Assembly: GCA_947631235.1 (NCBI GenBank)
Contig: CANRKO010000001.1
Span: forward strand, 62,001 to 126,000
Source: an uncultured Clostridia bacterium
GTDB lineage: Bacteria > Bacillota > Clostridia > UBA1381
Length of the DNA stretch: 64,000 nt
Reading direction: 5' to 3'
Positions 58,361-64,000 of this stretch are shown piece by piece. A model generated the notes under the pieces. It had not been told where the DNA came from. It was given only the letters and a program-made list of their open reading frames with translations, and searched no databases. Numbering within the stretch: the stretch's first letter is position 1; each line of letters begins with the position of its first letter. Both the position numbers and the translations under genes were made by a program.

Positions 58361-60958
58361 TTATTCTTCTTCGCCGGAGGTGTCCTCGTACGCGCCGTCC
58401 TCATCGCCGCCGGAAGTGTCCTCGGACGCGTCGGTATCATCGCCGGAACCGGCGTCGCCCGACGGCGAAACGTCCGTTTCGTCGTAATCGGAGTAATCAT
58501 CGTCATCATCATCGTATGACGAAACGCCGCCCGACGTAGTACCGCCTGAGGAAACCGTGCCGTTGCCGGATACGGCAGGCGTAGGCTCGACAGTCGGCAG
58601 CGCCGTTGCCTCCGGTGTCGGCGACGCTGTCGGAGCCGGTGTGTTATCGTCCTTGTTCCTGCTTGCATGCTCCGCGTCGCAGTAGGAGCGCGGAACTGTT
58701 CCTTCAACGAAATATCCCGTTACCGACGGACAGGAGTCCGTCGCAAGTTTGCCCGAATATTCGCATACCGTTGCCTCTTTAACGCCCGACGGACGCGGTA
58801 TTTCCTTTGCGTTCAGATTTTCATGTATTCTCTCCATAACCCTGCGCCACGCGCTTATGGCGGGATTGCCCGATATACCCGCCGCCGAGAGCGAACTTGG
58901 GTTGTCAAAGCCGAACCAGCACGCGCACGAATAATACGGCGTGAAACCGACGAACCATTTATCGCAGTCGTCGTCCGTTGTACCCGTCTTTCCGTATGTG
59001 GGCATGGAACTGAGTTGTGCGCTCTGACCCGTGCCGTAGGGCAGCGTCACAACGCCGTTTAAAAGGTCGGTCATAATAAACGCCGACGCGGCGCTTATCG
59101 CCTGTATTGAATTTGAACTGTTTGTGAGTATTTCGTTGCCCTGCGCGTCAAGCACCTTTGTGTACGTGTGCGGCTTTATATATTTGCCGCTGTTCACGAA
59201 TGTCGCGTAAGCGGCAGCCATATCTTCGACCGTAACGCCTTTGGTAAGACCGCCCAAAGCGAGCGACGAGTAGTTTCTGTCCTTATCGACAATGGTTGAC
59301 ATATGATACTTGTCGCGAAGATAATTCATTGACGTTTGTACGCCCACCATATCGAGTATCTTTACGGCGGGGATATTCGCGCTGCGCGAGATAGCCTCTT
59401 TTACGGTCATGTCGCCGAGGAAACCGTCGTAGGAATTTTTGGGTTTCCACTTGTCGTCGCCTATCGTAATTTCCTCGTCCACCACCGTCGTGACCTCGCT
59501 GATCTTACCCGTGTCGATTGCGGGGGAGTACACCGACAGCGGCTTTATCGATGAACCCGGCTGACGCGCCATCTGCGTCGCTCTGTTCCAGCCGCGCACG
59601 TTCGTCTTTTCACCGAGACCGCCCATGATACCCTTGACCTGACCTGTGTACGGGTCTACCACAACCATAGCCGACTGCGCGCCCGCGCCCGTTCCGGGGA
59701 AATTCGACGTGTCGGTGAACACGTCCTCCATAATATCCTGTATGTCGGTGTCTATCGTGGCGTAAATTTTAAGACCGCCGTTGTATACCATGCGCGTCGC
59801 GAAATCCTCCGAGTAAGCCTTCTGCTCCATGAGGTCGCGCACTATGTCGTTTATAACCTGATCCACGAAATACGATGTCATCTGGTCTCCGCCCGAACGG
59901 TTCGCGTTGCTTACGATAAGGTCGCTCGCGGACGATTCGGCATATTCGGAGTCGGTAATGTATCCGAGTTCGTTCATCTTTTTGAGAACGATATTACGCT
60001 TTTCTATATTGTTTTCGGGATGTGTGAACGGGTCGTACTCCGACGGGTACTGCGTTATACCGGCTATCGACGCCGCCTCGGGCAGAGTGAGATCCGCCGC
60101 GTTTTTGTCAAAGTACGTCAGAGCCGCCGCCTCAACTCCGTTACAGTTGTTTGCGAAAAACGCGATATTTAAGTACATCGTAAGTATTTCGTCCTTACTG
60201 AGCTCGTTTTCGAGAGCGATTGCGCGCATGATTTCCTTGACCTTACGCGCGGGAGTGTTTTCTTTTTCGTTCGTTATGTTTTTGATAACCTGCTGCGTTA
60301 TGGTCGAACCGCCGTAATCAGCCGAGCCTATGCCGACCTTTGAAAGCACCCACTTCGTCGTCGCGCCCAGAGTACGCTTGAAGTCAAAGCCGTGATGATT
60401 GTAGAAACGCTCGTCCTCGATAGACACGATCGCGTCCTTCATAACCTGCGGTATCTGCGTCGAGTCAATCCATATTCTGCGCGTGTCGGAACTTAGCTGT
60501 TCAAGTTCCTGCTCGTTTCCGTTATCGTCGGTGTAATATATAGCCGAGGAGGTATTTTGCGCGAGCAGACGGATATTCATATCCTTAATTTCACGCGACA
60601 CCGCCGCGTACATACCCACAAGCATGCCCGACACGATAATTATTCCTATAAATATAACGGAGAAAATCGTAAGGCGCAGTCTCCTGCGGAAACGTATCTG
60701 CTTTTCCGTGAGTCTCTTTTTCTTCTTTTTTGATTTTCTGTTCCTTGAACCGCGGCGTGCGGGCGCGGCGTTTTCCGCGTCGGACTTGGGCGCGGGCGCG
60801 GCGTTTGCGCCGCGTCTCGTTCTGCGCGGCGACGCCGAAGATTGGGACGTCATTTCATCATATTTTTCCCAGTCGAAATCTTCTCCCGAATTGTTCGGCA
60901 TTCTTCCCGGTCTGTTTCTGTCATCAGCCATATCGGTAATCTGCAACTTTCTGCTCAC
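58361..60958 (-). CDS. Class A penicillin-binding protein (PBP1A-like transglycosylase/transpeptidase)
   Basis: EDERFYNHHGFDFKRTLGA, GGSTITQQVIKN, QPGSSIKPLSVYSPA, GKTGTTDDDCDKWFVGFTPYYSCACWFG; acidic low-complexity tail. Confidence 0.95.
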   Translation of the reverse strand: MSRKLQITDMADDRNRPGRMPNNSGEDFDWEKYDEMTSQSSASPRRTRRGANAAPAPKSDAENAAPARRGSRNRKSKKKKKRLTEKQIRFRRRLRLTIFSVIFIGIIIVSGMLVGMYAAVSREIKDMNIRLLAQNTSSAIYYTDDNGNEQELEQLSSDTRRIWIDSTQIPQVMKDAIVSIEDERFYNHHGFDFKRTLGATTKWVLSKVGIGSADYGGSTITQQVIKNITNEKENTPARKVKEIMRAIALENELSKDEILTMYLNIAFFANNCNGVEAAALTYFDKNAADLTLPEAASIAGITQYPSEYDPFTHPENNIEKRNIVLKKMNELGYITDSEYAESSASDLIVSNANRSGGDQMTSYFVDQVINDIVRDLMEQKAYSEDFATRMVYNGGLKIYATIDTDIQDIMEDVFTDTSNFPGTGAGAQSAMVVVDPYTGQVKGIMGGLGEKTNVRGWNRATQMARQPGSSIKPLSVYSPAIDTGKISEVTTVVDEEITIGDDKWKPKNSYDGFLGDMTVKEAISRSANIPAVKILDMVGVQTSMNYLRDKYHMSTIVDKDRNYSSLALGGLTKGVTVEDMAAAYATFVNSGKYIKPHTYTKVLDAQGNEILTNSSNSIQAISAASAFIMTDLLNGVVTLPYGTGQSAQLSSMPTYGKTGTTDDDCDKWFVGFTPYYSCACWFGFDNPSSLSAAGISGNPAISAWRRVMERIHENLNAKEIPRPSGVKEATVCEYSGKLATDSCPSVTGYFVEGTVPRSYCDAEHASRNKDDNTPAPTASPTPEATALPTVEPTPAVSGNGTVSSGGTTSGGVSSYDDDDDDYSDYDETDVSPSGDAGSGDDTDASEDTSGGDEDGAYEDTSGEEE

Positions 60959-61323
60959 TTACGATTTGATGCGCGCCGGGCAAGTGAGCATACACGGCGC
61001 GCGGCGGAGACAAAATTAAATTTGCCGCCGCGTTCTGTTACTGTATACACGTATGGTATATAAATCCATTATAGCCTATTTTCCGCAAATTTGCAACTGT
61101 TATTTTCCGCATTACCCGCCGCAAACGGTCTTTTTTTCGTCTATCCGTACATTAAAGACTGTAAAAAATACCCGTAAAGTAATGAGAAGTAACAAATTTG
61201 TGAATTATATTTGACATAAAATAAAAAAAGATGTATACTGAAAATATCATCGAAGAATGTGCAATAATATGTAAAGAAAGACTGACAGCTTAAAACTGTC
61301 CGAAATTGAAAGGAGATTTAAAA

Positions 61324-61905
61324 ATGACATTCGAACAGGCATTTTTAAAGGTAAAGAGTAAGTTCGATAACGCGGATGCGAGTGGCGTAGCTGATTTTGC
61401 AATTCAGGTAACCCTCACGGACGAAGATTGCGGCGGTACGTTTTATGCGGAAGTAAAGAATGGTAAGCTTGCAGTCGAGCCGTATGATTACTATGACAAC
61501 GATGTTGTTCTCGATATTTCAAAATCTGCTTTGCTTGCGGTACTTGCGGGCAGATCGACGCTTGATAAGGCAATCGCAAACGGCGAGGCGTCAGTAAAGG
61601 GCGACGCGTCAAAGATTGCGGATTGGAAGTCAACAATAAAGAAGGCTGCACCGGCAAAGAAAGCCCCCGCCAAGAAGGCTCCGGCAAAGAAAGCCGCTCC
61701 GGCGAAAAAGACCGCAGCAAAGAAAGTTCCGGCGAAGAAGGCTGCACCGGCGAAGGAAACGGCTCCCGTGAAGAAGGAAGTTACCGAGAAGAAAACCGAG
61801 GCAAAGCCTGCTCCGGCAAAGACGGAAGTAAAGAGCGCTCCCGCAAAGAGCGAAACAAAACCCGCCGAAACAAAGCCCGCGGCAAAGACAACAAAGAAGA
61901 ACTAA
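61324..61905 (+). CDS. SCP2 sterol-binding-like domain protein with a Lys/Ala/Pro-rich histone-H1-like tail
   Basis: FEQAFLKVKSKFDNADASGVADFAIQVTLTDEDCGGTFYAEVKNGKL... then repeated APAKKAPAKKAPAKKAAPAKKTAAKK. Confidence 0.8.
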   Translation: MTFEQAFLKVKSKFDNADASGVADFAIQVTLTDEDCGGTFYAEVKNGKLAVEPYDYYDNDVVLDISKSALLAVLAGRSTLDKAIANGEASVKGDASKIADWKSTIKKAAPAKKAPAKKAPAKKAAPAKKTAAKKVPAKKAAPAKETAPVKKEVTEKKTEAKPAPAKTEVKSAPAKSETKPAETKPAAKTTKKN

Positions 61906-61952
61906 ACTTTATATAATATGAAAAAGACGGCGTACGCCGTCTTTTTTTGCAT

Positions 61953-62420
61953 TTAATTCAAAAGATAAATCATAATCGTAAGATAGAGCGCGAAACTCAC
62001 CCACACCAGATACGGTATCTGCAGATACCCCGCAAGCGGCTTGATTTTACGGAAACTTATTATCATAATAAGAATTAAAATCCACAAAAGCGCGAGCCAC
62101 ACTACCGCGAAAAGATACGCGCGCATATTAAAGAAGATTATGCTCCAGAAAAAGTTTACGATAAGCTGCAACGCGTAGACTTTAAGCGCGCCCGACACGT
62201 CCGTTTCGTCCTTCTTAACGTACACCATCGCGCTCGACACGCCCATAAGAATAAACAAAATCGACCACACGACGGGGAAGAGCCACATCGGCGGCGACAG
62301 CGGAGGACGGTTAAGCGTATCGTACATATTCATATTGCCGCTCGTAAACACAGCCGACAGACCGCCCACGGCGAGCGCTATCGCGATAGATATAACGTAC
62401 GGCTTTATTTTTTGCCACAT
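61953..62420 (-). CDS. tspO: TspO/MBR family protein
   Basis: RPPLSPPMWLFPVVWSILFILMGVSSAMVY, LIVNFFWSIIFF. Confidence 0.93.
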   Translation of the reverse strand: MWQKIKPYVISIAIALAVGGLSAVFTSGNMNMYDTLNRPPLSPPMWLFPVVWSILFILMGVSSAMVYVKKDETDVSGALKVYALQLIVNFFWSIIFFNMRAYLFAVVWLALLWILILIMIISFRKIKPLAGYLQIPYLVWVSFALYLTIMIYLLN

Positions 62421-62552
62421 ATTTTATCACCTCTCACAATGTATTCTATGCGCATTTTTTATTTATAATTCACGCGCATTGTAAAGATTACATAAAATTA
62501 ACCGATTCACGGCGCGTAATTTTTACCGATTTAATAAAAATAAAAATTACGG

Positions 62553-62581
62553 TTGACAAATAAAAAAGGTCGGCGTATAAT
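62553..62581 (+). promoter_or_regulatory. Consensus promoter of the P-II/amt operon
   Basis: TTGACA (62553-62558), 17-bp spacer, TATAAT (62576-62581). Confidence 0.85.
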
Positions 62582-62609
62582 ACAGGTGAAGTTAAGGAAA
62601 AGCACAAAG

Positions 62610-62707
62610 GCGTGTTTGCATATGGATTGCAGACACGCTTTTTCTTTTCTTTAAATATCAATACGAACACAAGGGCGTGTTCTCCCGCAAAGGGGGAACA
62701 CGCTTTT
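62610..62707 (+). promoter_or_regulatory. Leader with two tandem terminator-like hairpins sharing arm sequence
   Basis: GCGTGTTTGCA/TGCAGACACGC + T-run (62610-62643) and GCGTGTTC.../GAACACGC + TTTT (62675-62707). Confidence 0.7.
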
Positions 62708-62736
62708 ATGTTCGGGAAAGAAAGGGGAAATTTGTC

Positions 62737-63087
62737 ATGGCTGAAATGACAAAAATCGAAATCATTACGAGACAGTCGAAACTCGAGGAGCTCAAGAACG
62801 CGCTCAACGAAATCGGCATTAACGGCATGACCGTTACAAATGTAATGGGCTACGGCGTGCAGAAGGGACAGCGTCACCATTACAGGGGCGTTGAATACAA
62901 TGTAGACCTTCTCCCGAAAGTAAAGGTTGAAATGGTGGTATGCTCCGTGCCGGTGGACGACGTTGTAAACACCGCGCTCGCGGTACTGCGAACGGGGGAG
63001 ATCGGAGACGGTAAAATCTTTATTTCGAGCGTTTCGCGCGTTATAAAGGTAAGAACCGGCGAAGAGGACAGAGAGGCGTTATTGTAA
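62737..63087 (+). CDS. P-II family nitrogen regulator
   Basis: MTKIEIITRQSKLEELKNALNEIGINGMTVTNVMGYGVQKGQRHHYRGVEYN...GEIGDGKIFISSV. Confidence 0.95.
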   Translation: MAEMTKIEIITRQSKLEELKNALNEIGINGMTVTNVMGYGVQKGQRHHYRGVEYNVDLLPKVKVEMVVCSVPVDDVVNTALAVLRTGEIGDGKIFISSVSRVIKVRTGEEDREALL

Positions 63088-63121
63088 CGCAATTTGGGAC
63101 AGAAAGAGGGATTGATTTATT

Positions 63122-64000
63122 ATGACTATGGATGTTTTAACGCATATTGTGGATTGTTTTTGGTTGTTTCTGGGCGGCATACTCGTATTCTTCATGCAGA
63201 CCGGTTTCACAATGGTCGAGGCGGGATTTACGAGGAGCAAGAACACCGGTAACATTATAATGAAGAACATCGTTGACTTTATGTTCGGCTCGATCGTTTA
63301 CTGGATTATCGGCTACGGACTCATGTACGGCGAGGGCAACGGCTTTATCGGTATTCCTTTCGGCGACATGTTTATGAACGGCTTTTCATCGGCGGCTAAC
63401 ATGGATTACACAAAGCTGTTCTTCCAGACTGTATTCTGCGCGACCTCGGCGACGATCGTATCGGGCGCGGTAGCGGGCAGAACGGATTTCAGGGCCTACT
63501 GCATTTACAGCGCGTGCATCTCGCTCTTTATCTACCCGATCGCCGGTCACTGGGTATGGGGCGGCGGCTGGCTCGCCGAAATGGGATTCCATGACTTCGC
63601 GGGTTCGGCTATCGTACATATGCTCGGCGGCACGATGTCGTTCGTGGGCGCTGCTATCTTGGGACCGAGAATCGGCAAGTACAGGAAGGACGGAAAGCCG
63701 AACGCTATCCCGGGTCACAACATTCTTATCGGCGCACTCGGCGTGCTTATCCTCTGGGTGGGCTGGTTCGGATTTAACCCCGCGTCGACCGGCGGTCTGT
63801 CGAACGGCGGACTTGAAGTTGCGGCGAAGGTATTTATCACGACCAACCTCGCGGCATGCGCGGCGGCTATCACATCAATGTTCTTTACATGGTTCCGTTA
63901 CGGCAAGCCCGACGTTTCGATGACGCTCAACGGTATCCTCGGCGGACTCGTTGCGATTACGGCTCCCTGCGACGTGGTATCACCGTTCGCATCTGTTATC
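63122..64000 (+). CDS. amt: Ammonium transporter, 3' end runs off the window
   Basis: Not in the ORF track because no stop is in the window; MTMDVLTHIVDCFWLFLGGILVFFMQTGFTMVEAGFTRSKN...DFAGSAIVHMLGG...GWFGFNPAS. Confidence 0.95.
   Translation, partial: MTMDVLTHIVDCFWLFLGGILVFFMQTGFTMVEAGFTRSKNTGNIIMKNIVDFMFGSIVYWIIGYGLMYGEGNGFIGIPFGDMFMNGFSSAANMDYTKLFFQTVFCATSATIVSGAVAGRTDFRAYCIYSACISLFIYPIAGHWVWGGGWLAEMGFHDFAGSAIVHMLGGTMSFVGAAILGPRIGKYRKDGKPNAIPGHNILIGALGVLILWVGWFGFNPASTGGLSNGGLEVAAKVFITTNLAACAAAITSMFFTWFRYGKPDVSMTLNGILGGLVAITAPCDVVSPFASVI

Overview
The window looks like chromosomal DNA from an anaerobic, spore-forming Clostridia-type Firmicute. The evidence is an alpha/beta SASP, a yloU-yloV-recG block, Rnf, and an [FeFe] hydrogenase with maturases. 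It is almost entirely protein coding, and I recognise no rRNA, tRNA, CRISPR array or transposase gene. Main blocks, left to right: partial gamma-glutamylcysteine ligase; a three-gene stand-alone NRPS-like set (adenylate-forming ligase, carrier protein, condensation-domain protein); a dense non-coding region (4.5-5.8 kb) with two MITE-like repeats, a candidate type I toxin-antitoxin module and a long hairpin transcript unit; PPi-type phosphofructokinase; a frameshifted Na+ symporter; KDPG aldolase and KDG kinase; an AT-rich restriction-modification island with two C5 methyltransferases; asp23-fakA-recG-SASP; larC; a complete rnfCDGEAB operon followed by HydCBA hydrogenase and hydEGF; malic enzyme; a YetA/PL26-like protein; a P-type ATPase; a glutathionylspermidine-synthase-like ATP-grasp protein; a wall-glycan and O-acylation cluster; carAB with a candidate attenuator; a class A PBP; an SCP2 protein with a histone-H1-like tail; TspO; and P-II/amt with a two-terminator leader. 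The strongest candidates for something undescribed are the TA-like locus (4625-5018), the long hairpin RNA (5334-5523), the carAB leader (58102-58284), the P-II leader (62553-62707) and the SCP2-polycation fusion (61324-61905). All calls are from reading the sequence; no searches or folding programs were run.
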